Assembly: GCF_035978755.1 (NCBI RefSeq)
Contig: NZ_CP108417.1
Coordinates: 1-64,000, forward strand
Direction: 5' to 3'
DNA length: 64,000 nt
Source: Streptomyces sp. NBC_01298
Lineage (GTDB): Bacteria; Actinomycetota; Actinomycetes; Streptomycetales; Streptomycetaceae
Shown here: positions 33,997-42,227 of the stretch, one piece after another
Layout of the letters: every line of letters begins with the position of its first letter
Position numbering within the stretch: position 1 is the stretch's first letter
Program-made: the position numbers and the translations under genes
The notes under the pieces: model-generated
Database searches by the model: none
Seen by the model: the letters and a program-made list of their open reading frames with translations, nothing else
Told to the model about the DNA's origin: nothing

Positions 33997-34281
33997 TCAG
34001 GCGGCGTCGGCGAGGTGGCCGCGGACGGCGCGTCGCTTGAGGGCGCGGCGCTCGTCCTCGGTGAGCCCGCCCCACACCCCGTGCTCCTCGCCGCGCTCCA
34101 GGGCGCCCTCGAGGCAGGACGCGACCAGCGGGCAGGTGGCGCAGATCGCCTTGGCCCGTGCGATCTGCAGGGTCGACAGTGCGTGCACGAAGAACAGCTC
34201 GGGGTCGGCGCCGGCACAGGCCGGACGGGGCTTCGGCGCAACGACGGGCGTGCTGGACGGGGTGCGTACGATGGTGCGCAT
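33997..34281 (-). CDS. WhiB-family regulator
   Basis: The 94-residue protein has the four iron-sulfur cysteines of WhiB: ACAGADPELFF, then AKAICATCPLVASCL, then GVWGG. The arginine-rich C-terminus (ALKRRAVRGHL) is the DNA-contacting end. WhiB proteins are redox-sensitive partners of the principal sigma factor. It probably regulates plasmid functions such as transfer. The stop is 249 bp from the start of the DUF2637 gene, and the gene starts 32 bp after a hairpin. Confidence 0.9.
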   Translation of the reverse strand: MRTIVRTPSSTPVVAPKPRPACAGADPELFFVHALSTLQIARAKAICATCPLVASCLEGALERGEEHGVWGGLTEDERRALKRRAVRGHLADAA

Positions 34282-34312
34282 GAGGGCCTCCAGAGGGTCC
34301 GTGCGTACGAGA

Positions 34313-34340
34313 CAGCCCCGGGGATGCCGCCCCGGGGCTG
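34313..34340. terminator. Hairpin
   Basis: Perfect 11-bp stem CAGCCCCGGGG/CCCCGGGGCTG (34313-34323 with 34330-34340) upstream of the WhiB gene and downstream of the 34453 gene. Confidence 0.65.
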
Positions 34341-34452
34341 TTCTGTTTCTGCGGCCGGACGGCCTGAGCGAGAAGAAGGAGCGGGAGCTCCCGGCGCTCT
34401 CCGCCGGCCCCGCCCGGATGAAGGGGCGGGGACGACGGGCAGGGCCGGAGGG

Positions 34453-34644
34453 TCAGGTGCGGCGCTTCGCGGACTGCCGGGCCTGGTAGGCGTCCTGAGC
34501 CTTCGCGAAGACCGTGTGGATCGGTGCTCCAACCGCGCAGGGCTGGCCATGCTGGCAGGCCGTGCAGTCGCGGGTGTGCAGGGTGGAGGCGCTGAACGTC
34601 TCCATGTAGCGGATGTAGACCGGGTCGGCCTTCGGCGCGGTCAT
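34453..34644 (-). CDS. Small cysteine-containing protein
   Basis: The 63-residue protein has DCTACQHGQPC, three cysteines and a histidine that could bind metal. Similar small proteins are common in Streptomyces. It overlaps the upstream gene by 4 bp, giving a coupled pair. Confidence 0.65.
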   Translation of the reverse strand: MTAPKADPVYIRYMETFSASTLHTRDCTACQHGQPCAVGAPIHTVFAKAQDAYQARQSAKRRT

Positions 34645-34865
34645 CGGCCGCTTCCTTCGGACGACCGTCGGTTGATCTCGGCGAGCTTCCGGCTCAGCTC
34701 CTCCTGGTCGTCGGCCATCAGCGGGCCGACCAGCTGGAAGAAGCGGTCGGTCTCATCGCGCTCCGGGCCGCGAGCGTTGTCCTCGTCCTCCATGTCGCGG
34801 TAGGTGCCGTTCGACGGGGTGGCGGGGAGAGGGCGTGCGATCATGTCGAGCATCAGGTCCTCCAT
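34641..34865 (-). CDS. Small acidic protein
   Basis: The 74-residue protein is acidic and helical in its second half (DRFFQLVGPLMADDQEELSR). No family is recognised. It overlaps the 34453 gene and lies at the upstream end of the pair. Confidence 0.5.
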   Translation of the reverse strand: MEDLMLDMIARPLPATPSNGTYRDMEDEDNARGPERDETDRFFQLVGPLMADDQEELSRKLAEINRRSSEGSGR

Positions 34866-34950
34866 GGGGTCCTGGACAGTCCGAGGGGCGCAATCCCAAG
34901 GGCTGTCGCGATCACTCCCCTTGCCGGGGAGTTGGCTGCTGTACGAGCAG

Positions 34951-34999
34951 CCACGGCCCCGGCCGCCCCTCTGTTGAAGCGGGGTGGCCGGGGCCGTGG
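34951..34999. terminator. Strong GC hairpin
   Basis: A 19-bp stem with one G-T pair (34951-34969 with 34981-34999) just after the minus-strand gene ending at 35018. Confidence 0.75.
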
Positions 35000-35017
35000 T
35001 CGTTCGTCCGGGGCGGA

Positions 35018-35587
35018 TCAGCGCGCGGGGCGCTGGGGGTGGAGCGTGTCCCGCGGGACTTCGGGACCGTCCATCGGGGCGTCACCGGCGGGCACCGCCC
35101 GGCGCTTCTTGTCGGCGGCGGCCACGCGGAGCAGTACCGCGTTCCAGTCGGCCAGGCGCCCGGCCGCCGTGCGCTCGGCACGAGCTCGCAGGGTCCGGTC
35201 GGTCTGCGGGCTGAACGCCTTGGGCAGCACCGTGGTGGCGGTCCGGCTGGCGGTCTCGGCACCGCCGTCCTCAAGCCGCTCCTGCCACTTCTTGACCGTC
35301 ACGTCGACGGTGACCAGGCGGTTGCTGCCCAGGTGGCAACGGACGGCCGCGTCCTTGCCCGCACGGCCGGTGTCGTGCGGCACGACCTTGGGCTGCTTGG
35401 TCTGGAGGCCCGTGATCGGCACCCACGTCCTGCAGTCGGGGCAGACCAGCGACGCGCAGGTCGGCCGCAGATCGAACTGGTGAGGCTTGAGGGTGGAGAT
35501 GACGAGCGCCGGGCGGGCGTTGACCGTGCGGGAGCGGGTCCGGCTCCGTCGGGTGCGGGCAGTGCGCTCAAGGGTGGAAGCAGACAT
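35018..35587 (-). CDS. Hypothetical protein with a zinc-ribbon-like segment
   Basis: An AAGGAG site with 6 bp spacing precedes the ATG, giving 189 residues. Residues 40-60 read TCASLVCPDCRTWVPITG, a CxxC plus C pattern seen in conserved Streptomyces proteins, followed by VPHDTGR and RCHLGSNRLVTVDV. The N-terminus is very basic (RTARTRRSRTRSR), suggesting nucleic acid binding. Function unknown. Confidence 0.7.
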   Translation of the reverse strand: MSASTLERTARTRRSRTRSRTVNARPALVISTLKPHQFDLRPTCASLVCPDCRTWVPITGLQTKQPKVVPHDTGRAGKDAAVRCHLGSNRLVTVDVTVKKWQERLEDGGAETASRTATTVLPKAFSPQTDRTLRARAERTAAGRLADWNAVLLRVAAADKKRRAVPAGDAPMDGPEVPRDTLHPQRPAR

Positions 35588-35876
35588 CTGAACTCCTTAA
35601 GGACGGAGTGACGGGGAGCGCGTCGCGATGCTCTCTCTGCCCTCCAGGCCGCACGGCACAAGGCCGGCGCCCGTAGGACAGACAGCGCACAGCGCTGCGA
35701 CGTGCACACAGTGGTCGCGGCCGTCAGGCTCCGGAGGAGTTCGATGGTGCTCTCGCGCCCTCAGCGAGTGAGGACTACTCCGGCCGCCCCGAAGGGCGAA
35801 CAACTACTGCGGTGATGCGTTTGGGGGTCGCGCTCATGCCTCGACTCTTGAGGAGCCGAACAACTCGAACCGTACT

Positions 35877-35923
35877 AGCACTGTTAGTGCGAGTCAATAC
35901 TCGAAGTGCTAGCTAGCACTGTT
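35877..35923. promoter_or_regulatory. Operator: repeated CTAGCACTGTT and AGTGCTAGCTAGCACT palindrome
   Basis: CTAGCACTGTT occurs at about 35877 and 35913; GCACT-GTT-AGTGC forms a small dyad at 35879-35891, and AGTGCTAGCTAGCACT is a perfect 16-bp palindrome at 35905-35920. The block is A/T-rich for the region and lies about 60 bp upstream of the 35980 start, in a roughly 390-bp gap without other genes. It is probably bound by the XRE regulator downstream or by a GntR-type repressor. Confidence 0.55.
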
Positions 35924-35979
35924 GCTTTAGATGTGAGAATGTGTCCATGACTACGCGATGCAGAGAGGAAGGCGGTCCC

Positions 35980-36309
35980 ATGGCCAGCGGATATGCACTG
36001 ACAGTGCGGTTTTCCTTGCGAGACGCCGAGGCCGCCGGGCTGTTCGACGCCCTCGTATCGAGGACCGCTGAGGGAATTCGCTCCGAGCCCGGAACCCTCG
36101 TCTACGTGGTTCACACACCCGTTGGTGAGCCACTGGTGCGGGTGTTCTACGAGCTCTACGCCAACCGTGAGGCCTTTCAGGCTCACGAGGAACAGGCTCA
36201 CACCCGGCACTTCCTGACTGCACGCGAGGAGTACCTGACCAGCACCGATGTCGTATTCCTGGACGAGCTGCAAGAGCTCAGCAAGCGTCCAGGAGTTGAG
36301 GAGTCGTGA
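35980..36309 (+). CDS. Antibiotic-biosynthesis monooxygenase (ABM)-type protein
   Basis: The best ribosome-binding site (GGAAGG, 7 bp) sets the ATG at 35980, giving 109 residues; a GTG at 35941 is possible. The fold features of the ABM/YgiN group are visible: a first strand, a FDALVSRTAEGIRSEPGTLV helix-strand, YVVHTP and VFYELYANREAFQAHEEQAH. Such small dimeric proteins act on quinones or haem or have lost catalysis. The stop overlaps the XRE-TPR gene (GTGA), suggesting a shared operon. Confidence 0.75.
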   Translation: MASGYALTVRFSLRDAEAAGLFDALVSRTAEGIRSEPGTLVYVVHTPVGEPLVRVFYELYANREAFQAHEEQAHTRHFLTAREEYLTSTDVVFLDELQELSKRPGVEES

Positions 36310-37562
36310 AACCGACCGGCAAGGACGTGGATCCCCAGGACCGAGGCTTCGGCCAACGCGTCCAGAAGCTCCGGAAGGAGCAGGGGCGCACTCAGACCGA
36401 GCTCGCGGCCACGCTCGGAAAGACAAGCAGCTGGTTGTCGCAGGTCGAGCGCGGCATCCAGCCCGTCCAACGCATGGACTTGCTGCAGCAGATCGCCGAT
36501 GAGCTGGGCGTTCCCGTGCAGCAACTGCGTCCTGGGGCTCCGTCCGACGCCGGCGGACCGTCGCAACCTGCTGCGCCGTTGTCGTTGTCCAACGATCTGG
36601 ACGAGACTAGACGGCTGATCTCTGGCCACCCGGCTCTGCAGACGCTGCTGGCCGGACTTGAGAATGAGGAATTGCGTCCCGTTGATCTTCTCCGCAGCGA
36701 CGTTGACGACCTCTGGGAACTGACCCACGCAGGACACATGGCGCAGGTCAGTGTCCTGACCGTGGAGCTGCTCCCCGAGCTCGAAAAAGCTGCTCGCACA
36801 GCGCAGGAAGGATCCCGGAGCGAGCTGTACCTTCTGCTCTCTCGCACGTACCAGGCACTGTCTGCGGCTTTCGTTCGCCAGGACGAGGCTGATGCCGCTT
36901 GGGTTGCCGCTGACCGAGCCATCTTCGCTGCGGAACGCTCCGGCGATCCGCTGAACGTGTGCGCCAGCGTCTTCCGCATGGTGCAGGCGTTCGTACGTCT
37001 GCGCAGCCTCGGGCAGGCCGAACACGCGGCTCGAACTGCCATCGACGCCCTGGTAGCCCAAGACGGCCGATCGCCAGAGGCGCTCTCCGTCCTCGGTTCG
37101 CTTCACCTGGCGCTTGCTCTGGTTCACGCGCGGGCGAGTGCCCGTAGCGAGGCGAAAGAAGAGATCTCCCGAGCTCGCGCCATCGCGGCGCGACTGGGCG
37201 AGAACCGGAACGACTTCAACCTGGAATTCGGACCGGTCAACGTCGAGATCCAAGCCGTGAGTACCGCGGTGGACCTCGGTGATGCTGGTGAGGCTCTCGA
37301 CATCGGCCTCGCCATTGATGCCGCCGGGCTGTCCCCCGAGCGCCAAGGACGGCTGCTGATGGATCTGGGGCGAGCGCACGCGCAGAGGCGACATGGGGGA
37401 GAGGCCCTCGACTGCCTGCTGCGCGCTGAAGCCATCGCGCCAGAAATCATCCAAACGCATCGGGCCGCTCGTGCCGCCATTCGCGAGCTGGTCCTCGTTG
37501 CCGGCTTGAACGCGTCGCGTGACTTGCTGGAGCTGGCCGAGCGAGCTGATGCCTTGGAGTAG
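36306..37562 (+). CDS. XRE-type regulator with TPR repeats
   Basis: The 418-residue protein starts GTG inside the stop of the upstream gene. Residues 14-70 are an XRE helix-turn-helix (RVQKLRKEQGRTQTELAATL, TSSWLSQVERG, LLQQIADELGVPV). The rest is helical with about six TPR-like pairs (e.g. YLLLSRTYQALSAAFVR, LGSLHLALALVHARA). This layout matches peptide-pheromone or signal-sensing regulators of Gram-positive bacteria, though no signal gene is seen nearby. It probably controls its own operon through the upstream palindromes. Confidence 0.8.
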   Translation: MKPTGKDVDPQDRGFGQRVQKLRKEQGRTQTELAATLGKTSSWLSQVERGIQPVQRMDLLQQIADELGVPVQQLRPGAPSDAGGPSQPAAPLSLSNDLDETRRLISGHPALQTLLAGLENEELRPVDLLRSDVDDLWELTHAGHMAQVSVLTVELLPELEKAARTAQEGSRSELYLLLSRTYQALSAAFVRQDEADAAWVAADRAIFAAERSGDPLNVCASVFRMVQAFVRLRSLGQAEHAARTAIDALVAQDGRSPEALSVLGSLHLALALVHARASARSEAKEEISRARAIAARLGENRNDFNLEFGPVNVEIQAVSTAVDLGDAGEALDIGLAIDAAGLSPERQGRLLMDLGRAHAQRRHGGEALDCLLRAEAIAPEIIQTHRAARAAIRELVLVAGLNASRDLLELAERADALE

Positions 37563-37749
37563 GCCACCGCCCCATACATGTTGATCGTCAACAGCCACTG
37601 GATCCCTCCCCCTACGAACGCCCTGTTTCATGGGGCCCATCACACCGGGGTCGGGAGGATCGCAACATCACAACGGCTTGTCGAAGCGCGTGCGCAGATT
37701 CATTCACGGGTTTTCAACATCTGCGTACACATGGGTTTTGAGGGGCTGG

Positions 37750-37766
37750 ACCTAGGCTCGCGGGCA
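37750..37766 (+). promoter_or_regulatory. Likely -10 element TAGGCT of a leaderless transcript
   Basis: TAGGCT at 37753-37758 lies 8 bp ahead of the ATG at 37766, which has no ribosome-binding site. A leaderless message, common in Streptomyces, would explain this. No convincing -35 is seen. Confidence 0.35.
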
Positions 37767-38803
37767 TGACTACGGCGGAGGGGCAGAGGGTGGGGAAGTA
37801 CCGAGCGGGGTGGGAGCCGGACCGGCTGCGTGAGCAGCGGGAGGCTCACGGGCTGACTCTGGAGAAGGCCGGGGAACGTCTTCGGGAGGTCGCCGAGCAG
37901 GCAAAGTTGAAGGGCATCCCGGCGGCGAATCCGCAGACTCTGTGGCAGCACGAGCAAGGCGAGGTCTATCCGGGTCCGCACTACCGGCGCGCCTACTGCC
38001 TGCTCTACCGAGCCACCGAGCCGGACCTTGGTTTCAGAAACGCCCTGCCGGGTGAGGAGACGTCCTTCAAGCTCACGCCCATGGATGACCGGCTCAACGG
38101 CGCGCAGGTCCTGGCTGTTGAGCGAGCGATTCATCGGATCGCACCGGGCAGTGACAAGGCGGATCATTTCGATCTTCAGCAGCGGATCATTGACGCCTGG
38201 AAGCGGCGCCACACTGGCGGCGACCCGCACCGCCCGGTGCTGATCCTGGTCGGTGGATACGCCGGCAGCGGTAAGACGGAGCTCGCCCGGTTCTTCGTCC
38301 AGCTCACCGGTTGGCCGCTGCTCGACAAGGACCCGCTCACACGGCCGCTGGTGGAACGCCTGCTGGTTGCGTTGGGCGGCGACCCTAACGACCGGCACAC
38401 GGAGCTCTACAGGGAGCGTGTCCGGTCGGTGGAGTACGACTGCCTGATGCAGTCGGCCATGGCCAACGTGAAGTGCGGGATCAGCACGGTGCTCAGCGCG
38501 CCGTTCATCGCGGAGATGACTGACCCGGCTTGGATGCAGCGCTTGGCCAACCGCGCCGCGTCCATGGGCGTCGATGTTTTCCCCGTCTGGGTGCGCTGCG
38601 ACGAGGAGTCGATGCGGGAGTACATCACCTTCCGCTCCGCGGCCCGGGATGCGTGGAAGCTCCAGCGCTGGGACGAGTACATGGCCACGATCAACCTGGA
38701 CCTGCGCCCTGCGGTTCCGCACCTGGTCGTCGACAACCGGTTGGGCACTGCGGTGAGCCTGGCTGATCAGGCCCGGCAGGCGATGGGGGCGATGTACGCG
38801 TGA
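37766..38803 (+). CDS. XRE-type DNA-binding domain fused to a P-loop kinase
   Basis: The 345-residue protein has an N-terminal helix-turn-helix-like domain (LREQREAHGLTLEKAGERLR, NPQTLWQHEQGEVYPGPHYR) and, at residues 155-180, HRPVLILVGGYAGSGKTELA, a Walker A. Later segments (LDKDPLTRPLVERLL, VSTVLSAPFIAEMTD, VFPVWVRCDEESMREYI) match kinase-type P-loop proteins that act on nucleotides or sugars. A regulator that phosphorylates or senses a small molecule is plausible. The stop overlaps the next gene (GTGA), forming an operon. Confidence 0.75.
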   Translation: MTTAEGQRVGKYRAGWEPDRLREQREAHGLTLEKAGERLREVAEQAKLKGIPAANPQTLWQHEQGEVYPGPHYRRAYCLLYRATEPDLGFRNALPGEETSFKLTPMDDRLNGAQVLAVERAIHRIAPGSDKADHFDLQQRIIDAWKRRHTGGDPHRPVLILVGGYAGSGKTELARFFVQLTGWPLLDKDPLTRPLVERLLVALGGDPNDRHTELYRERVRSVEYDCLMQSAMANVKCGISTVLSAPFIAEMTDPAWMQRLANRAASMGVDVFPVWVRCDEESMREYITFRSAARDAWKLQRWDEYMATINLDLRPAVPHLVVDNRLGTAVSLADQARQAMGAMYA

Positions 38804-39369
38804 CCGCGAAGCAGGGGGTCGTCCTCTACGGACCTCCGGCGGCGGGCAAGGACACCGTCACCAACGCGCTCAGCGAGCTGCGCTCGACGTACGCGCAGTT
38901 CGAGCGGCTCAAGGTCGGATCGGGTAAGTCCGCCGGCTATCGGATGGGCACGGCGGAGCAGCTGTGCGCGCTGGAGGCCGCGGACGCCGTCGTCTATGCG
39001 AACTCCAGGTATGGCAACACCTACGTCATCGATGCGCCGGGTCTGGATGCCGCGTTCGCGGCCGGGGTGCCGGTGGTGCACCTCGGGCAGGTCGACGGTA
39101 TCCATGCCCTGATCAAGGGCTACGCAGCCGACTGGACCGTGGTCCTGTTGTGGTGCCCGCGCGACGTGACCGGGCAGCGGTCCGCGGGCCGGGGCGACAG
39201 TGACACTACGGCGCGCTTGTCGGCGTGGGATGCGACCCGCGACGACGTGACCGCGTACCCGGGCATGGTCTGGGACCTGACCGTGGACACCACGACGGTA
39301 TCGCCGCAGGACGCGGCGCTGCTCATCGACAAGCTGTTGGCGCAGCGGTCGGGGGCGGCGACGGCATGA
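38800..39369 (+). CDS. P-loop kinase, guanylate-kinase-like
   Basis: The 189-residue protein has GPPAAGKDT (Walker A) at residues 11-19, then ERLKVGSGKSAGYRMG, and a LWCPRDVTGQRSAGRGDSD arginine-rich lid. The arrangement resembles guanylate or adenylylsulfate-type kinases. It is translationally coupled to the HTH-kinase gene. Substrate unknown. Confidence 0.7.
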   Translation: MTAKQGVVLYGPPAAGKDTVTNALSELRSTYAQFERLKVGSGKSAGYRMGTAEQLCALEAADAVVYANSRYGNTYVIDAPGLDAAFAAGVPVVHLGQVDGIHALIKGYAADWTVVLLWCPRDVTGQRSAGRGDSDTTARLSAWDATRDDVTAYPGMVWDLTVDTTTVSPQDAALLIDKLLAQRSGAATA

Positions 39370-39376
39370 GCGCGGG

Positions 39377-40216
39377 TTACGGCTGGGCGAGGCGGTCTAG
39401 GGCGTCGGTGAGCGTGAGCTCGCTGTCGTCCTTGACGTCGTTCCACCGTGCCAGCGTGGACGCGGCGGCGTACAGCATCTCGGGAGGCAGCCCAGCGGCC
39501 TCGAGCGTGTTGGCGGCTTCCTCCAGTTCTGGTCCCCATCGCCAGGCGCGGGCCGCCGTCTTGGCGATGTACTCCGGCTCTGCGAGGTACGACTCGGTTC
39601 GCCGGGAGGCGATGTCGATGAGTTCCTGGTCGACACCGTGCTCACGCGCCATGCCGACCGCGAGCGCGACCAGCACACGACTCGTCTTCTGGAACGACGC
39701 GTACGACAGCTTCAGCGCGGAAGCCTTCCCGACCTCCGGGCCCAGCATCTTCGTCTTCACGGCGGTGCCTGCGAAGAGCGCCTCGATCCTCGCCGTCGCG
39801 TCGGCCGGGCCGGACAAGTACAGCGTCGGCGTCTTGCCGCGCACGGGCGGGGAGCCGACAACTCCGCCGTCCACAACGGTGGCGGCCGGTTCAAGTAGTT
39901 CGGCAATCCGAGACGCCCGCTCGGGGCTGATGGCGTTCGCCTCCACGTACACCCCGGTGAAGCCGTGCGCGGCGATGTCGCGGGCCAGGTCCTCGGCAGC
40001 CGCCGGCGGGCAGAGGCTGATGACGACGTCGCTGCGCTCGAGCAAGTCGGACAGCGTGCCCACCGGGGTCAGGCCGAACTGCTCGGCGCGCGCCACGGAC
40101 GCGGTGCTGCGTCCCGCCGCACACCAGAGCACGGCGGTGGCGTTGGCCGCCGCGCAGGCGGCGATGGCCGCGCCCATGCTGCCGGGGTGGAGGATGCCGA
40201 CGGTGGGCTGGTCCAC
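39377..40216 (-). CDS. 6-phosphogluconate-dehydrogenase-like NAD(P)-binding enzyme
   Basis: The GTG at 40216, 4 bp after the HAD stop, gives 279 residues. The N-terminus GILHPGSMGAAIAACA is a dinucleotide-binding G-x-x-x-G motif, followed by SDVVISLCPPAAAEDLA and YVEANAISPERASRIA typical of the beta-hydroxyacid dehydrogenase family. The C-terminal half (KLSYASFQKTSRVLVALAVG) resembles the DUF1932 domain. It would oxidise a beta-hydroxy acid or sugar acid. It converges on the kinase gene with 7 bp between stops. Confidence 0.8.
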   Translation of the reverse strand: MDQPTVGILHPGSMGAAIAACAAANATAVLWCAAGRSTASVARAEQFGLTPVGTLSDLLERSDVVISLCPPAAAEDLARDIAAHGFTGVYVEANAISPERASRIAELLEPAATVVDGGVVGSPPVRGKTPTLYLSGPADATARIEALFAGTAVKTKMLGPEVGKASALKLSYASFQKTSRVLVALAVGMAREHGVDQELIDIASRRTESYLAEPEYIAKTAARAWRWGPELEEAANTLEAAGLPPEMLYAAASTLARWNDVKDDSELTLTDALDRLAQP

Positions 40217-40220
40217 GGTG

Positions 40221-40871
40221 CTACTCCGAGCTCTCGTTGAGCAGGATGGCGATGGCGTCAGTCGCGTCATCGACGGTGTGGTCTGCGGGGGGAAGTCCGT
40301 CTGGCCAGGGTCTGCCGCGAATCCAGATGGTGCACAAGCCCGCGTGGTGCCCACCGCCGATGTCCCCGGTCGGGTTGTCGCCGATCATCCAGCCCCCGTC
40401 GGTCAGGCGCCGGCCGCAGCGGCTCGCTGCGAGCTCGAAGAGTTCGCGGGCCGGTTTGCGGATCTCCAGGTCGCCCGAGGCTGCGACGCCGTCGACCAGG
40501 TCGGTCATGCCGGCTGCGACAAGTTTGGCCCGCTGGATGTCTCCGCCCCCGTTGGTGACGACGCCGATGGTCCATTCCGCCGCTCGCAGTTGACGGAGAC
40601 CCTCGAGGACCTCTGGCCTGCAAGTGACGGCCTCGGCGATCAGGTGGACGTACTCCTGCCACAGCTGCTCGGCGGGCACCGTCAGTTCGAAGTCGATGCG
40701 CAGGCGGGCGAAGTCGCTGAGGTTCGCGCGGTCGACCAGCGCGGCGAGCAGCCATTGTTCGATGGGGGCATCGAAAGCATGAGCGCGGCACATAGCGGTC
40801 ACGGCATCACTGAACGCGGCCTGACGGTCGATCAGCGTGCCGTCCAGATCGAAGAGCACGAGTCGGGACAC
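40221..40871 (-). CDS. HAD-superfamily phosphatase
   Basis: The 216-residue protein opens with the HAD motif I FDLDGTLID, has motif II TNGGGD near residue 115, K in IRKPARELF (motif III) and GDNPTGDI (motif IV), all in order with a helical cap between. It is a phosphatase of phosphoglycolate or nucleotidase type. It forms a two-gene unit with the dehydrogenase-like gene, 4 bp apart. Confidence 0.9.
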   Translation of the reverse strand: MSRLVLFDLDGTLIDRQAAFSDAVTAMCRAHAFDAPIEQWLLAALVDRANLSDFARLRIDFELTVPAEQLWQEYVHLIAEAVTCRPEVLEGLRQLRAAEWTIGVVTNGGGDIQRAKLVAAGMTDLVDGVAASGDLEIRKPARELFELAASRCGRRLTDGGWMIGDNPTGDIGGGHHAGLCTIWIRGRPWPDGLPPADHTVDDATDAIAILLNESSE

Positions 40872-40985
40872 GATCTTGGACCTTACCCGGCATCCCCCGC
40901 AACGCCGTTCGTGGTACCAGCATCCCCGTTCGCGAGTACTTATCGTGTATATTTCAGGGACCTATTGATCATGGGAGGCTGCGTC

Positions 40986-41291
40986 ATGTCCGAACCGGAC
41001 CGCCTGAAGCAGGTCGACGACTTGCTCGACGGCCTGGACGATGTCCTGCCTCCACCTCAGGTTCGCGTGCAGCTGCGCCTCGCAGCAGGCTTGACGCAAA
41101 AGGACATCGCGGAAGCCATCGGCGTGACGCGAGTTGCAGTAACGCGCTGGGAACTGGATCAGGCCCAGCCCCGGCGCCCGCAGCGCAATCTCTACATTCA
41201 CCTGCTCCGCGGCCTTGCGGCGCGCTTCCCCGAAGCCGCGAAGGCGGATGAGGGCATGCCGACGCCGGCCTCCGAAGGGGGATCGGGATGA
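40986..41291 (+). CDS. Small XRE-family DNA-binding protein
   Basis: The ATG at 40986 follows GGGAGG at 7 bp spacing, giving 101 residues. Residues 30-75 are a helix-turn-helix (VQLRLAAGLTQKDIAEAIGV, TRVAVTRWELDQAQPRR). It is divergent from the HAD gene, with an A/T-rich promoter-like segment (TATATT near 40949) in between. It may regulate either neighbour. Confidence 0.75.
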   Translation: MSEPDRLKQVDDLLDGLDDVLPPPQVRVQLRLAAGLTQKDIAEAIGVTRVAVTRWELDQAQPRRPQRNLYIHLLRGLAARFPEAAKADEGMPTPASEGGSG

Positions 41292-41325
41292 CCTAATGGC
41301 CATCGACCGCGCGCCAGAGGCGGAA

Positions 41326-41590
41326 TAACCACCCGCTGGCCGTCGCGCGGCCCGTCTACCGACCGGATTAACCACCCGCGTCGGCCGCTCAGGTCCCAGT
41401 TAGAGCTGGTCCTGAGCTGCGGCTCACCGAGCCGCTCGTTTTCTCCGGCCCCTAACCAGGGCCACAAGCAACACCAGGCCACTAACCACGGCCACCACAG
41501 CTGTAGCTAGCAGTTGCGTCACCCGCGGGCCCCGACCAAGGGGCTTCGCGGTTCAGCAACACCAAGACGAGAGGAGAAATCTCCCCCCAC
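41326..41590. repeat. Short direct repeats upstream of the Rep-like gene
   Basis: TAACCACCCGC occurs at about 41326 and 41369 in a longer partly matching context, followed by related TAACCAGGGCC and TAACCACGGCC elements near 41453 and 41480. An AGGAGAAATCTCC dyad at 41572-41584 is also found at 10597-10609. No gene is seen between 41292 and 42152. Origin or regulatory function is possible. Confidence 0.4.
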
Positions 41591-42152
41591 CCGGTCGGTG
41601 TCTGCCCCGCTTCTCACGAAGGGGGGCTCACCCACACATCCGATATGGAGGTCGGTCCAGCCCCGAGGGGCCGTGGCCGGTCCAGCTATATGGAAGGCAG
41701 GTCGTTCTCATAGTGCACGAGAGTGGTGTCCCTTGTCAGCTTGACCTTGTCCGTTTCACACCGGTTCAGGCCCGGCAGACGTCCCGCTTGTCCGGATCGC
41801 GAGGCGGTTCATGCGCGTTTGTGGAGTTCATCCCGGAAATTAGATCTGCGGCACGGGGCTCCAGGGGCCGCGCTTTCGGGGTGGGCTCGGTGCGCGCGGT
41901 CGCGATGCCGGCCGCCCCGGTCATGCACCCGCTTGCGGAGCTCATCGACAAGTCCGTCGACGGCGGTATCCGCGAGGGCGGCGTCCCGTGTGGCGGGACG
42001 GGTTCCAAGATTGTTGCCCGCAGCGCGGGAGCGCCGAGGGGTACCGGGGCTGAGCGGCCTCTGTCCACAGGCTGCCCGGTGCAGGGTCGGCAGAGATGGA
42101 TCACGAATCAGCTCCAGACGGAGGTGTCCGCTTTGGCGCGTACACCTGCCGG

Positions 42153-42227
42153 ATGGCTACTCAGACGGCGTTCGGCAGTTCGGCTTCTTCGGTGTTCACC
42201 GCTCCGGTCGGGGCGGTGAGCCGGTGA
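42153..42227 (+). CDS. Possible 24-residue leader peptide or frameshifted N-terminus of the Rep-like gene
   Basis: ATG at 42153 opens a 24-residue frame (MATQTAFGSSASSVFTAPVG, ending AVSR) whose stop overlaps the GTG of the next gene. Proteins similar to that next gene have a comparable short N-terminal segment ahead of the VSGVAAT stretch. It could thus be a leader peptide controlling translation, or a frameshifted extension. Its ribosome-binding site is weak. Confidence 0.3.
   Translation: MATQTAFGSSASSVFTAPVGAVSR

Noticed and set aside
39225..40985. Very long plus-strand open frame through the dehydrogenase and HAD genes
   Set aside because: It is the opposite-strand shadow of two clear minus-strand enzymes; only its last 101 codons (40986-41291) encode a real protein.
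41723..42223. Open extension upstream of the Rep-like gene
   Set aside because: Arginine-rich shadow composition; homologous-looking sequence begins at VSGVAAT near 42224.
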